A stretch of 64,000 nt of DNA from Cavia porcellus (Eukaryota > Chordata > Mammalia > Rodentia > Caviidae), in NCBI RefSeq assembly GCF_034190915.1, contig NW_026947486.1, positions 17,572,001 to 17,636,000 of the forward strand. The letters are read 5' to 3'. The position numbers and the translations under genes were made by a program. Numbering within the stretch: the first letter of the stretch is position 1; each line of letters opens with the position of its first letter. This document shows, in pieces, positions 1 through 11,258 of this stretch. A model generated the notes under the pieces. It was given only the letters and a program-made list of their open reading frames with translations, was not told the DNA's origin and did no database searches.

Positions 1-690
1 ATTGGATTATTCAACATTTTTCTTCTTTTTGAATCAGTGTTAGTAATCTGTATGTATTTAGGAATCTATCAATTTTTCTGAGTTTTTTTTTTTTATTTTA
101 TTAGTGTACTGGTTCTCAAAATACTTACCAATGATCTTGTGGAGTTTTGAAGAATTCATTATGATTTTGCTCTTTTCTAATTGCATGGATTTGGGTCTTT
201 TCTTTCCAAGTTTTGATGAGGTTGGCTAAAGGTTTGTCTACTTTAGTCTCTCAAAGAATTAACTTTTCATTTTATTAATTTTTGCATCATTTTTGTCCCA
301 GTTGAATTAATTTCTGCTCTGTTCCATGCAATTTGCTTTCTTATACTAGGTTTGAGTTTGAGAGTTTGAATTATTGTTTCTCTAGAATCATAATCATTAG
401 ATTATTTATTCGAGCCCTTTTCCATATTTCTTATGTTGGAATTTACTGCCTTAAACTTCTCTCTTAGGACTAGTTTTATTGTGTCCTACAGGGTCGAGTA
501 TGTCATATTGCTATTATCATTTGATTGTAGGAACTATCTAATACCTTATTTAATTTCATCTATGTTATATTGACTATTCAAGAGGTACCTTTTCATGAAA
601 AATAAGTAGAGAAGTGTGCTGGTAATTTATTTCTACATTTTCTGTGCCATGGATCCAAAAGTCTATGTCTCTTGCTAGTTAATTTAATTT
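1..690 (-). mobile_element. Old L1 fragment, ORF2 endonuclease-RT linker (part 1)
   Basis: The complement resembles the linker between endonuclease and reverse transcriptase of L1 ORF2. The plus-strand text parallels the full-length minus-strand L1 at about 8810-9330 (same order of landmarks, many substitutions). Reading frames are broken. The element runs off the left edge of the window and resumes at 2261, beyond a younger L1 insertion. It is clearly older than its intruder. Confidence 0.85.
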
Positions 691-704
691 AAATGAGTTT
701 TTAA
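691..704. repeat. 14-bp target-site duplication of nested L1 (copy 1; copy 2 at 2247-2260)
   Basis: AAATGAGTTTTTAA occurs at 691-704 and again at 2247-2260, directly flanking the plus-strand L1 3' end. The perfect match and the adjacent A-rich tail are the hallmark of target-primed reverse transcription. The target was the older minus-strand L1. Confidence 0.9.
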
Positions 705-747
705 GAAATCTCCAGACAGCCTTTGTGGAGATCTGTCTGGAGATTTC
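705..747. repeat. 15-bp inverted repeat at the L1 5' junction
   Basis: GAAATCTCCAGACAG (705-719) is the exact reverse complement of 733-747, with a 13-base loop. The right half is normal L1 ORF2 sequence. The left half is an inverted copy of it, sitting between the TSD and the truncation point. This looks like a very short 5' inversion or a cDNA fold-back made at integration. Confidence 0.85.
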
Positions 748-1085
748 TGAAAAAGTTGGGATTGGAAATTCCATTTATTCCAGCTATTCCACTTCTAGGC
801 ATATTCCTAGAAGAACTGAAAGCATCATACCACAGTGATATATGTGCACCTATGTTTATAGCAGCACAATTTGTAATCGCCAGACCTTGGAAACAACCCA
901 AGTGTCCATCAACTGAGGAATGGATAAAAAAGTTGTGGTATTTCTATACAATGGAGTATTATTCAGCTATAAAGAAGGATCACATTGAGATATTTATCAA
1001 TAAATGGGCGCAGCTTGAGACCATACTCATAAGTGAAATAAATCAATCTCGCATGTGTGAATACCGAATAGTTTCCCTAATGTAA
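723..1085 (+). pseudogene. L1 ORF2 C-terminal fragment
   Basis: This 120-codon open frame encodes the extreme C-terminus of L1 ORF2p. It matches the end of ORF2 at 6347-10186 with only a handful of differences over about 119 residues and ends at the same residues (YRIVSLM). It lacks the endonuclease, reverse transcriptase and Cys-rich motif, so it can have no function of its own. The methionine at the start is internal to ORF2. Confidence 0.92.
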
Positions 1086-2246
1086 GTAATGATTCAAATA
1101 TATAAAAATATGTGGTAATCATTATTCCTCATTATGTGGCCTTGAAGCCTTATAAAGTTTTCACTCATTAATTAGAAAGGCTTTATTCTGGGCTTCTTGA
1201 TATGGAAATATTTGAAGCTATAGTATAAGAAGTTTTATCCAAATATTTCAAGGAAAAAGACAAGACACTATGGTAACTACTATTAAGTCGGGTTATATGG
1301 TGGTGAAGTACTAGGTTGCTGAAACAGTCATGCTTTGACCTCTATTGTTATATTGTTATGTCCTGTTTTATCTCAATCTCCCCCTTATTCTTTAAAAAAA
1401 TTACTTATTTCTTATGTTTGTTTTAATTAAGGGGAAAAATTTTAAAAAATAGCAGGATATATAATAGTAACTTTTTTGATTTCCTATTAACTTGTTTTGA
1501 AGTCCTGTAATACTCCCATGATCTTATTTTGACTGATTAGACTCTGTTCCATTCTGTATGATAGTATCAAGTTTGAGGGTATAGGCAACTACTTTGAAGG
1601 CAATAAGATTCACTAAGATGCCCATTCTGGTTTGACTATTGTCTCCTTTGGAAGTCCTGTAATGTTTACAATGTCTAAGTTTTATTGGTCTTGTTCTCTA
1701 CTGTTTTGTCCAACTTTATAATATCTAATGAGATAGACAATTCTTTTTAAGGAAACAAGAGACAACGTTGATAACCATTGTTGATAAACTTGTACTCTGT
1801 TCTACACCATGTGCTATGTCTATCCTTGGTTTTGACTGACAGCTTTGTTTTGCCATATTTGACTGTATTCTCTCCCCCCCCAAAAGTAATAAAAACTAAG
1901 GAGTAATAAAATCCAAAATGTGTAAATTTTGTTGTAAAAAAGAGAGGGAAAAAAAGAGCTCTAATGGATGTAACAGCAAGTGTGTTTAGGGGTGCTAAAT
2001 AGCTGACTATATCAATGTTTTTGGATAGTTGAACACAGCTGTTTGCAGTCTCCCTGTTTGAATGTTCACTTTGTATTCTTTGATACTGTGATTTGAGCAA
2101 CTATTTTCAAGATGATAATATGTAATCTATTAACAGGTGATTTCTTACTGTTATGTTTTTTTTTTGTAGTTCTGTATTACGTTTACCCTTACACCGCTTT
2201 GTTTTGTTTTGTGTTTTTCTCTTTTTCCTTTTAAATAAAAAAAAAT
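1086..2246 (+). other. L1 3' UTR
   Basis: Non-coding 3' UTR of the nested L1, from the ORF2 stop to the A-rich tail. It has a homopolymer C run near 1873-1882 and diverged copies of the roughly 150-bp repeat seen in the other 3' UTRs of this window (keyed by a stretch like TTGAAGTCCTGTAAT near 1497 and GGAAGTCCTGTAATG near 1651). Confidence 0.8.
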
Positions 2247-2260
2247 AAATGAGTTTTTAA

Positions 2261-3060
2261 CGTTCCGTGGTGTCTTTTGCCATTGATTTCTAGTTTCATT
2301 GCAGTATGATCTGATAATATGCATTGGATAATTTAAATTACTTTTCATTTGCATGTGCTATGGACTAGTGTATGGTCTATTTTGGTGGAAATCTCATATG
2401 CTGCTGAAAAGAATGCATATGCTGTTATTTTTGGATGGAACACTGTAGATGTCTATGATGTCCATTTTTCAAAGGTGTGGTTCAACTCTGATATTTCTTT
2501 GCTGTATATTCTTTGCTCTGTTAATCTTTATGTCACATTGAGGTATTGCTCTCCCCCATTAATATTATGTTGGTATTTTTCTTATTTTCCATGTCCATTA
2601 GTTTTTGTTTTATAAGGCCAAGTATGCCAATATTTGGTGTGTATATATTTATGATTGTTATCTCTTTCTGTTAAATTGTTCCCTTAACCAGTATGTAGTG
2701 ACCTTCTTTTACTTTTATAATCAGTTTCGACTTGAAATTCAATTTATCTACAATTCAAATGGCTGCATTTGCTTTTTTTCTGTGTTCCTATTACATTGAG
2801 TATTATTTTCTATCCTCTGACTTTCAATCTATGAACTTCTTTCTGTGTCTGATGTGTTCTTTATGTGTAGAATATTGTTGGATCTTGTTTCTTGATCCAT
2901 TAAGCTAATATTTCTTTTGATTGTGACTTGAGATAATTCACACTGATGATTATAACTGATAGTTATATTGACAGTTATAACTGATTTATTTTGTCATGAC
3001 ATTAATTTCCTTCTTTTGGTTTCCTTTCTTTCCATTCTATTTAACTGCTTGTCTGCCTAG
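2261..3060 (-). mobile_element. Old L1 fragment, ORF2 endonuclease region (part 2)
   Basis: This continues the element interrupted at 690. The complement corresponds to the endonuclease domain and ORF2 start, parallel to 9430-10200 in the full-length L1. Frames are broken throughout. Recognisable L1 homology fades near 3060, before any clear ORF1, so the copy is truncated there or its ORF1 is lost. Confidence 0.82.
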
Positions 3061-4320
3061 TTGGAAGGAAAGGGTCTTTGAAAGATTATGTAAAGTTGCA
3101 ATAGGAACAAGAGAAAAAAACAAAAGAAATGAAAGAAAAACAAAGACAATAAAAACAAGAATGAAATATTAGTGGAAGCTTAAGAGATTTTTATGGATGT
3201 CAGAACCAATTAATCACATATTTTCACTTGCAGAAATCCAATGTAGAAATTAAAGCATTAATCCATACCCATTCAAAGTTGCATAATCACTGAAGCCTCA
3301 CTCCCAGAGTTTGGGGATAAGGGAATCTGAGAACACAAGCAGATCTCTGAACTTTTTTCACTTGCTGGTTGCATGGAGAACCAACAACCCATCCCTTTTC
3401 AGACATGGTGTTTTAGCCTTCTCAGTTTCAAAGCCTCTCTTTTACTCAGGATTCATGGTGTGGCATTAATTCTGCTCCCTTCGGAGTGCTTCAGCTTGAG
3501 TTCTCCATCCACAATGAACATTCAGATGGCTCTCTCCTTTCCTTCTCACAGTTTTCAGAACTCTAAGTTACTTTTTCTTAACTCTAACTTCTGTGATTTA
3601 GGTACCTCCAGAGTTTAGGGAGGAAATTTTCTCCTATAGAACTGAACTGTTCTCTTCAACCCCACCTCCACCCCCAGCCCCACATTCCCCTCCATCTCAC
3701 TACACTCCTACTCCTTGAGTAGGGATCCTAATTGTCCCGAAACTCTGAAATTGTCTTTAGATTTTTGGGGGGCCAAGCCCACATTTCAGTGAACAGAGGA
3801 ACCATGGAAGGAGCAATGGCAATTTGAGGAAATGCCCAACTATAGTCACCTCCCTATCTTCTTTCCTTGAACATTTTTTAGGTTTACTTGGAAACTCTGG
3901 ACCTGTTCTGGGATCTGTATTCATGGGCCAGGATTATGTTTGCTGTGTCCTGGAAGGAAAACAGGAACTTCCCTAGGACTGGGGAATAAGACCTTCTGCA
4001 GCAGGTACCTCATTTTTTCCCAGGAAGTTTTGTGCATTGTATAGAATAGCTAAGTCTCCAGATTTGGGCTGGGAGCTGCACTAATTATTTGGGAGATATT
4101 TTACTAATATCACAAATTTTGTTCCATCTCCCTAGAGACACATTGTGTGACTCTGCTACACAGTGAACAATAGCATCCCAGGCTCTAAGATGGATGGACA
4201 CCTGAGCTTATGTGTAATTTTGATTCTTTTTTAGGTTTCACATATTCTGTATTTTATGAGATTTCTACATTGTTCAGTGTATAATCAGGTGGTTGGTGGT
4301 TGATATCTTTACAGTCTTTG
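3061..4320. other. No gene seen; unrecognised AT-rich DNA
   Basis: I recognise nothing here. There is an A-rich patch at 3105-3160 and a pyrimidine-rich C-run patch at 3655-3700. Open frames are short and show no domain. Confidence 0.5.
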
Positions 4321-4397
4321 GGAGGGGGATACCAAGATTCAAATTCATGATTGTTTGCCAGGTAGGTGCTTAACCACTAAGCTATATCCCTGGCACC
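4321..4397 (-). mobile_element. ID-like tRNA-derived SINE (old)
   Basis: On the complement the order is a tRNA-like head (CCAGGGATATAGCTTAGTGG), an anticodon-arm-like TTAAGCACCTACCTGGCA, then an eroded B box and a short run to ACCCCC. This is the layout of rodent ID-like SINEs. It has many substitutions and no clear TSD. Confidence 0.75.
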
Positions 4398-4519
4398 CTC
4401 TACAATCTATTTTAGATTGTTCTGTAGATTGTTCTTCTCTGCATTAATATTTGTTGTAGCTATGTAGAACCATTGCATGATGATGCTCTCCTGAATGTCT
4501 CCCCAAATCTGCATTTAGT
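4398..4519. other. Unrecognised spacer
   Basis: AT-rich sequence between an old SINE and the palindrome. Nothing is recognised. Confidence 0.4.
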
Positions 4520-4890
4520 TATGCTACATTGCTAGTTTGAAATTGGCTTTTGTGGGAGTATTTACATCATAGAAATTATCAAAAGATATAGATCATAGCT
4601 TTTTGTTTTTGAAAGGGAATTATAAAATACTTATCACACCAATGTTCCTACAGATTATTGGTTAAAATTCTAGCTATGTGTTTAACTTTTGAACCTTCAT
4701 CAGATCTCAAATTTTAACCAATGTGCTGTAGGAACATTGGTGTGATGATAAGTATTTAGTAATTCCCTTTCAAAACAGAAAGCTGTGATCTATATCATTG
4801 GATAAATTCCTTGATGTAAATACTTCCACCAAAGTCAATTTCAAGCTAGCAGTGTAGCTAGATCTGATGAAGGCTCAAAGAATTAAATAC
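4520..4890. repeat. Large imperfect palindrome (arms about 150 bp)
   Basis: The left arm at 4520-4669 is the reverse complement of 4710-4860 with scattered mismatches and small indels. The 40-base centre is not simply a loop: 4678-4707 is itself an inverted match of 4861-4890. The order is therefore arm, piece, inverted arm, inverted piece. This could be a palindromic non-autonomous DNA transposon or an old fold-back duplication. I do not recognise the family and see no TSD. Confidence 0.85.
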
Positions 4891-4984
4891 AGAGCCAGGG
4901 ATTTAGCTCGATGGCACATGCACTTGCCTAGTAAGCATGAGTCTGTGAGTCTGATCCCTACTATACAAAAACAAGTTAAATACA
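4883..4984 (+). mobile_element. ID-like SINE with 9-bp TSD
   Basis: A tRNA-like body (AGCCAGGGATTTAGCTC, then ACTTGCCTAGTAAGCATG) is followed by an eroded B box and a short A-rich tail. TTAAATACA flanks it at 4883-4891 and 4976-4984. It abuts or slightly overlaps the end of the palindrome. Confidence 0.82.
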
Positions 4985-5133
4985 AAACATCTCATAAAGC
5001 AGGTGAGTAGAATGTCTCAGAATGCTTTGCTTTGCAAAAGAAAATTGGAGAAGACATAGTATTCCATGTGAATTAGTCATGCTTTTTGATCACTTGGTGA
5101 CTGGATGACCCATTTCTACCAAGAATCCATCAG

Positions 5134-5135
5134 GA

Positions 5136-5178
<43 letters not shown>
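5134..5178. repeat. (TG)n microsatellite, about 22 units
   Basis: An almost pure TG run. It lies at the 3'-tail side of the minus-strand SINE that follows, so in SINE orientation it is a CA tail. Confidence 0.95.
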
Positions 5179-5179
<1 letters not shown>

Positions 5180-5181
<2 letters not shown>

Positions 5182-5280
5182 ATGGCCGTGGATGGGTGGT
5201 GTGCACATATTTGCACTGCTGGGGATTGAATATGGGGCATCACATATACTAACCATATACTCTACAATGAACCACATCCC
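5180..5280 (-). mobile_element. ID-like SINE, interrupted at its 5' end by the full-length L1
   Basis: The complement starts GGGATGTGGTTCATTGTAG and ends in a B-box-like TTCAATCCCCAGCAGTGC, followed by a CA-rich tail (the TG run on the plus strand). The bases at 5272-5286 became the L1 target site. Confidence 0.72.
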
Positions 5281-5286
5281 ACTCTT
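5272..5286. repeat. 15-bp TSD of full-length L1 (copy 1; copy 2 at 11953-11967)
   Basis: CCACATCCCACTCTT is present at 5272-5286 and at 11953-11967 without a mismatch. It brackets exactly one L1 from poly(T) to the 5' UTR end, which shows one retrotransposition event of recent date. Confidence 0.95.
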
Positions 5287-6346
5287 TTTTTTTTTTATTT
5301 AAGAGGAAAAAGAGAAAAACACAAAACAAAACAAAGCAGTGTAAGGTTACATATAATACAGAACTACAAAAAAAAAGCATAACAGTAAGAAATCACCTGT
5401 TAATAGATTACATATTATCATCTTGGAAATAGTTGCTCAAATCACAGTATCAAAGAATACAAAGTAGACATTCAAACAGAGAGACTACAAACAGCTGTGT
5501 TCAATGATCCAAAAACATTAATATAGTCAGCTATTCAACATCCCTATACACACTTGCTGTTATATCCGTTAGAGCTCTTTTTTCCCCTTCCTCTCTTTTT
5601 ACATCAAAATTTACACATTTTAGATTTTATTACTCCTTAGTTCTTATTACTTTTTGGGGGGGGGGAGAATAAAGTCAAATATGGCAGAACAAAGCTGTCA
5701 GTGAAAACCAAGGATAGACTTAGCACATGATGTAGAACAGAGTATACAGTTATTAACAATAGTTATCAACGTTGTCTCTTGTTTCCTTAAAAAGATTTGT
5801 CTATCTCATTAGATATTATAAAGTTGGACAAAACAGTACAGAACAAGACCAATAAAACTTAGACATTGTAAACATTACAGGACTTCCAAAGGAGACAATA
5901 GTCAAACCAGGATGGGCATCTTAGTGAATCTTACTGCCTTCAAAGTAGTTGCCTATACCCTCGGACCTGATACTATCCCACAGAATGGAACAGAGTCTAA
6001 TCAGTCAAAACAAGATCGTGGGAGCATTACAGGACTTCAAAACAAGTTAATAGGAAATCGAAAAGAGTTACTATTATATATCCTATTTTTTTAAATTTTT
6101 CCCTTAATTAAAATAAACATAAGAAATAACTAAATAATTTTTTTAAAGAATAATAGTTACCATAGTGTCTGTCTTTTTCCTTGAGATATTTGGATAAAAC
6201 TTCATATACTATAGCTTCAAATATTTCCATATCAAGAAGCCCGGAATAAAGCCTTTCTAATTAATAAGTAAAAATTTTATAAGGCTTCAAGGCCACATAA
6301 TGGGGAATCATGATTGCCACATATTTTCATATATTTGAATCATTAC
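5287..6346 (-). other. 3' UTR and poly(A) tail of full-length L1
   Basis: A non-coding tail of about 1.05 kb. It includes a ten-base G run (plus strand, near 5656) and two copies of a tandem repeat with a 152-bp period, marked by ATTACAGGACTTC at 5874 and 6026. The matching plus-strand element at 1086-2246 has the same landmarks. Confidence 0.85.
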
Positions 6347-9300
6347 TTACATTAGGGAAACTATTCGGTATTCATACATGCGAGATTGATTTATTTCACT
6401 TATGAGTATGGTCTCAAGCTGCGCCCATTTATTGATAAATATCTCAATGTGATCCTTCTTTATAGCTGAATAATATTCCATTGTATAGAAATACCACAAC
6501 TTTTTTATCCATTCCTCAGTTGATGGACACTTGGGTTGTTTCCAAGATCTGGCGATTACAAATTGTGCTGCTATAAACATAGGTGCACATAAATCACTGT
6601 GGTATGATGCTTTCAGTTCTTCTGGGAATATGCCTAGAAGTGGAATAGCTGGAATAAATGGGATTTCCAATCCCAACTTTTTGAGAAACCTCCAGACAGA
6701 CCTCCACAAAGGCTGTACCAGTCTACACTCCCACCAACAGTGCAGGAGAGTTCCTTTTTCCCCACATCCTCTCCAGCATTTGTTGTTGTTGGTTTTCTTG
6801 ATCCTGGCCATTCTTTCAGGAGTGAGATGGAATCTCAGTGTGGTTTTAATTTGCATTTCTCTGATGACCAATGATGATGAGCATGTTTTCATATATTTAT
6901 TTGCCATTTGCATTTCTTCATCTGAGAATTGCGTATTCATCTCAGATGCCCATTTTTGGATTGGATCTTTGAATTTTGGAGGTCTGAGTTTTTTTAATTC
7001 TTTATATGTTTTAGACAAGAGTCCCTTGTCTGAGAGAGAGTTCACTAAAATCTTTTCCCAGTTTGTGGGTTTTCTTTTCACTATGCTGGAGATTTCTTTT
7101 GACATGCAGAAACTTTTTAATAAGATGTGGTCCCAGTTATTGATTCTGGGAAGTGTTTCCCGTGCGGTTTGAGTCCTGTTCATGAATTCTCTACCTACTC
7201 CTATGTCTCCAAGGTTTCTACCCACTTTGTCTTCCAATAGATTTAGTGTTTCTGTTTTAATATTCAGATCTTTGACCCATTTAGATTTTAATTTAGTACA
7301 TGGTGATAGACATGGGTCTAGCTTTAGTTTTCGGCAAATGGAGAGCCAGTTTTTCCAGCACCATTTATTAAAGAGACTGTCGTTCTTCCAGTGAACCTGC
7401 TTGGCTCCTTTATCAAAGATAAGGTGGTTGAGTGTGTTTGTAGTTGTGGTTGTATCTTCTAATCTATTCCATTGATCTTCGCCGCTGTTTTGATTCCAAT
7501 ACCATGTTGATTTTACTACTGTTGCTTTGTAGTATAATTTCAAGTCAGGGATTGTGATGCCTCCTGCTTTGCCTTTGCTGCTTAGAATTGCCTTTGCGAT
7601 TCTAGGTCTCTTCTGGTTCCAGATGAAATTTAGGAGTGATTTCTCTAGATCTATAAGGTATGTTGATGGTATTTCTATTGGGATTGCATTGAATCTGTAT
7701 AAGAGTTTTGGGAGAATGGCCATCTTCACAATGTTTGTTCTTCCTATCCATGAGCAAGGGATGTCTTTCCATTTTCTGAGATCATCTTCAATTTCCTTTT
7801 TCAGTGTATTATAGTTTTCACTGTATAAGTCTTTCACTTCTTTTGTAAGAGTAATTCCTAAATATTTCATTTTTTTGCTTGCTAATGTGAATAGTCCAGT
7901 TTCTCTTATTTCCCTCTCTGTAATTTTGTTGTTCGTGTATAGGAATGCTATTGATTTCTGAGTATTGATTTTGTATCCAGCCACATTACTGAATTTATTT
8001 ATTGTATCTAAGAGTATTTCAATGGAGTTTAGGGGGTCTTCTATGTAGAGTATCATGTCATCTGCAAACAATGATAACTTAACTTCTTCTTTTCCTATCT
8101 TTACCCCTTTTATTTCTCTTTTTTGCCTAATTGCTCTGGCTAGTACTTCCAGTACTATATTAAATAGGAGTGGTGATAAAGGACATCCTTGTCTTGTGCC
8201 TGATTTTAAAGTAAAGGCTTTCAATTTTTGGCCATTTAGAATGATGCTGGCTGTTGGTTTGTCATAAATGGCCTTTATTATATTGAGGTAAAGACCATCT
8301 ATTCCAATTTTCTGTAGAGTTTTTATCATGAATAAATGTTGGACCTTATCGAAGGCTTTTTCTGCATCTATAGAAATGATCATGTGATTCTTATTTTTGG
8401 CTTTATTGATATGGTGGATTACATTTATTGATTTGCGTATGTTAAACCATCCTTGCATTCCTGGGATGAATCCCACTTGGTCATGGTGTATAATCTTCTT
8501 GATGATTTGCTGGATCCTATTTGCCAATATTTTATTGAGGATTTTTGCATCTGTGTTCATTAGGGAGATCGGTCTATAGTTCTCTTTTTTAGTTGGGTCT
8601 TTCTCAGGTTTTGGTACTAGAGTAATATTTGCTTCCAGGAACGACTTAGGAAGGATGGCTTCCCTTTCAATTTCATTGAACAGTTTGAGGAGTGTCGGCA
8701 TTAGGTCTTCTTTGTATTTGTTGTAGAATTCTGCAGTGAATCCATCTGGGCCTGGGCTCTACTTGGTGGGTAAGGACTTAATTACATTTTCAATTTCAGT
8801 AACAGAGATTGGGTTATTCAACAGTTTTACATCCTCTTGATCTAGCTTTGGCACTTCATATGCTTCTAAGAATCTGTCTATTTCTTCTGTGTTATCAAAC
8901 TTTTGAGAGTAGAGGTTTTCGAAGTAGGTGTTGATGATCTTCTGTATTTATATTGGGTCTGTAGTGATTTCTCCTTTTTCATTTCTTATTGCATGAATTT
9001 GAGCTTTTTCTTCCCTTTTTTTAATAAGGTTGGCTAGGGGCTTATCGATTTTATTTATTCTTTCAAAGAACCAACTCTTTGATTTGTTGATTCTTTGGAT
9101 TGTTTTCTTAGTCTCTATTGCATTGATTTCTGCTCTGATTTTTATAATTTCCTCTCTTCTTTTGGCTTTGGGCTTGACTTGCTCTTCTTTTTCTAGCTGT
9201 TTGAGGTGTAGCATCAAGTTATTTATTTGTATTCGTTCTGTTTTCCTGATGTGGGAACTCAGTGCAATAAATTTTCCTCTCAGGACGGCTTTCATTGCAT

Positions 9301-10186
9301 CCCACAGGTTCCGGTAAGTTGTATCTGTATTTTCATTTTCTTTTAGGTATTGTTTGATTTCTTCTTTAATTTCCTCTGTGACCCACTGATTACTCAAGAG
9401 TGTGTTATTCAGTTTCCATGTGTTTGTGGGATTTTTGCAGTATCTTTTATCATTAATTTCTAATTTCAGAGCGCTATGATCCGATAACATGCAAGGGATG
9501 ATTTCAGCTCTTTTGCACTTGTTTGAATATGTTCTGTGAGCTAATATATGGTCTATTTTAGAAAATGATCCATGTACTGCTGAGAAGAATGTGTATTCTG
9601 ATGTTGTTGGGTGGAACATCCTGTATATGTCTATCAAACCTATTTGTTCACAGGTATGATTCAGTTCTGTTATTTCTTTGCTCATTTTCTGTCTGGTTGA
9701 TCTGTCCCTTGGTGTCAATGGCGTATTAAGGTCTCCTGTTACAATTGTGTTACTGATAATTTGAGTTTTCATTTCTGTTAATAATTGTTTCATATAACTT
9801 GGTGCTCTGGAGTTTGGTGCGTATATATTTAAGATAGTTATCTCTTCCTCTTGGAGTTTTCCCCTTACAAGTATGTAGTGACCTTCTTTGTCCTTTATGG
9901 TCATTGTTGGTTTAAAGTTCACGTTGTCTGCAAACAGAATGGCTACTCCTGCCTTTTTCTGGATTCCTGCTGCATGAAGAATTGTTTTCCATCCTTTGAC
10001 TTTCAGTCTGTGAGTATCCTTCTGGGTTAGATGGGTTTCCTGTAAATAGCATATGGTTGGATTTTGTTTCTTGATCCATTCTGCTAGTCTGTTTCTTTTG
10101 ATTGGTGCATTGAGACCATTTACATTAATGGTTATTACTGTTAAATGCTGGTTAATTGTAGGAATGTTATCTCTCTGCTGTTGCAT
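6347..10186 (-). pseudogene. L1 ORF2 (endonuclease-reverse transcriptase), two premature stops
   Basis: ORF2p nicks target DNA and copies L1 RNA at the nick. From the ATG at 10186 the frame spans 1279 codons plus stop, the normal ORF2 length. The apurinic-like endonuclease motifs are visible in order: NVNGLN, QETHL, GDLNTP and SDHSAL. The reverse transcriptase has [11 protein letters not shown] and the catalytic FADD (near 8057-8068). The C-terminal Cys motif CWRGC...H...C follows. In-frame TAA at 8950-8948 and TAG at 8761-8759 both lie between endonuclease and RT, cutting the product to a 412-residue endonuclease piece. The segment downstream of the second stop (from 8701) is open for 784 codons. 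The copy is therefore not autonomous. Confidence 0.96.
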
Positions 10187-10205
10187 CTTTATCTTTCTGT
10201 TCTGT

Positions 10206-11258
10206 TTAATTATTTGCTTTGCTTAGTGGTTTTTTCCTTTGTGTATCTAAACTGTCTTTCAATATTTTTTGCAGGGTTGGTTTGGTGTTCATGAAGTTCT
10301 TCAGCTGTTCTTTATCATGGAAGTATCGTATTGCACCATCTATTTTGAATGATAGTTTTGCAGGATATATCAGTCTTGGTTGGAAATCATTTTGCTTTAG
10401 GATCTGGAATATTTCACTCCATGCTCTTCTTGACTTTATCGTTTGTGCTGAGAAGTCTGCTGTGATTCTGATAGGTTTTCCTTTATAAGTGATCTGTCTT
10501 TTCTCTCTGACAGCTTTTAGTAATCTATTCTTGTGTTGGATTTCTGGGATGGTGATTATTATATGTCTGGGTGTAGTTTTATTTTGGTTATGAGTGTTTG
10601 GAGTTCTATATGCTTCACTGATCTTGATGTCAGTTTCTGATCTCATGCTTGGGAAATTTTCAGCTATTACTTCTCTAAATATCTGCTTGACATCCTTTAT
10701 GTTGTCTCCCTCTCTTTCATTAATCCCTATCATTCTTATGTTATTCTTCTTTGCATCGTCTTGCAGTTGTTGAATTGTTGTTTCCTGATTCCTTGTTATT
10801 TTCAAAAGATCTTTCCTTTCCTGTTCACTAGCTGCGATCATGTCTTCAAGGTCTGAAATTCTATCTTCACTTTCATTAAGGCGGTTTTTACAACTTTCAG
10901 TGGAGTTTTTTATTTCCTGTATATCTCTGTGCATCTGCATTATGTATTCTGTTTGTTTCTTATATTGCTCGTCTAGGGATTCTATCTTTTTGTTTAGTTC
11001 CTCCAATTTTTTATCTGTGTTTTCTTTAGATATATTTAGAATCTCTTTCATTTCTTTTATCATTTCTTCTTTTATCTGGGAGATTATTTCGAGTTTGAAT
11101 TTCTTTAAAGCTTCCTGGAGTTGTTTGTCAACTTCAGTAGCTATTATGTCCGATATATGAGGTGGATGGGATATATTTTCTTCTATATACATTGCTCCTA
11201 GGGTTTCCTGAGATGGGCTGGAGGTTTGAGGTTGTAATTTGGTCTTTCGTTTTGTCAT
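10206..11258 (-). CDS. L1 ORF1 protein (RNA-binding chaperone), intact
   Basis: This 350-codon open frame is the usual size for L1 ORF1p, the trimeric RNA-binding protein that coats L1 RNA. A short basic N-terminus is followed by a long heptad-rich coiled coil (roughly residues 60-175), an RRM-like domain beginning near NNIRMIGI, and a C-terminal domain with [10 protein letters not shown] and the conserved [13 protein letters not shown]. No frameshift or stop is seen. It ends 19 bases before ORF2, the normal bicistronic layout. Whether it is transcribed cannot be told from sequence. Confidence 0.93.
   Translation of the reverse strand: MTKRKTKLQPQTSSPSQETLGAMYIEENISHPPHISDIIATEVDKQLQEALKKFKLEIISQIKEEMIKEMKEILNISKENTDKKLEELNKKIESLDEQYKKQTEYIMQMHRDIQEIKNSTESCKNRLNESEDRISDLEDMIAASEQERKDLLKITRNQETTIQQLQDDAKKNNIRMIGINEREGDNIKDVKQIFREVIAENFPSMRSETDIKISEAYRTPNTHNQNKTTPRHIIITIPEIQHKNRLLKAVREKRQITYKGKPIRITADFSAQTIKSRRAWSEIFQILKQNDFQPRLIYPAKLSFKIDGAIRYFHDKEQLKNFMNTKPTLQKILKDSLDTQRKKPLSKANN

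Larger units (their letters stand above)
705..2246 (+). mobile_element. Young 5'-truncated L1 (ORF2 C-terminus plus 3' UTR) inserted in an older L1
   Basis: It contains the last 120 or so codons of ORF2 (to 1085), a 3' UTR of about 1.16 kb, and an A-rich tail ending at 2246. A 14-bp TSD brackets it exactly. Sequence and length match the 3' part of the full-length L1 at 5287-11952, including a C-run near 1873 that is the complement of that element's G-run near 5656. The two are close relatives of one young subfamily. Confidence 0.93.

Noticed and set aside
5105..5302. Open frame across the TG repeat
   Set aside because: It is an artefact of a microsatellite being free of stops; it crosses a SINE and an L1 insertion junction.
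6531..7172. 213-codon plus-strand open frame
   Set aside because: It is antisense to the ORF2 C-terminal coding sequence of the full-length L1. The open frame follows from codon bias on the other strand and shows no domain.
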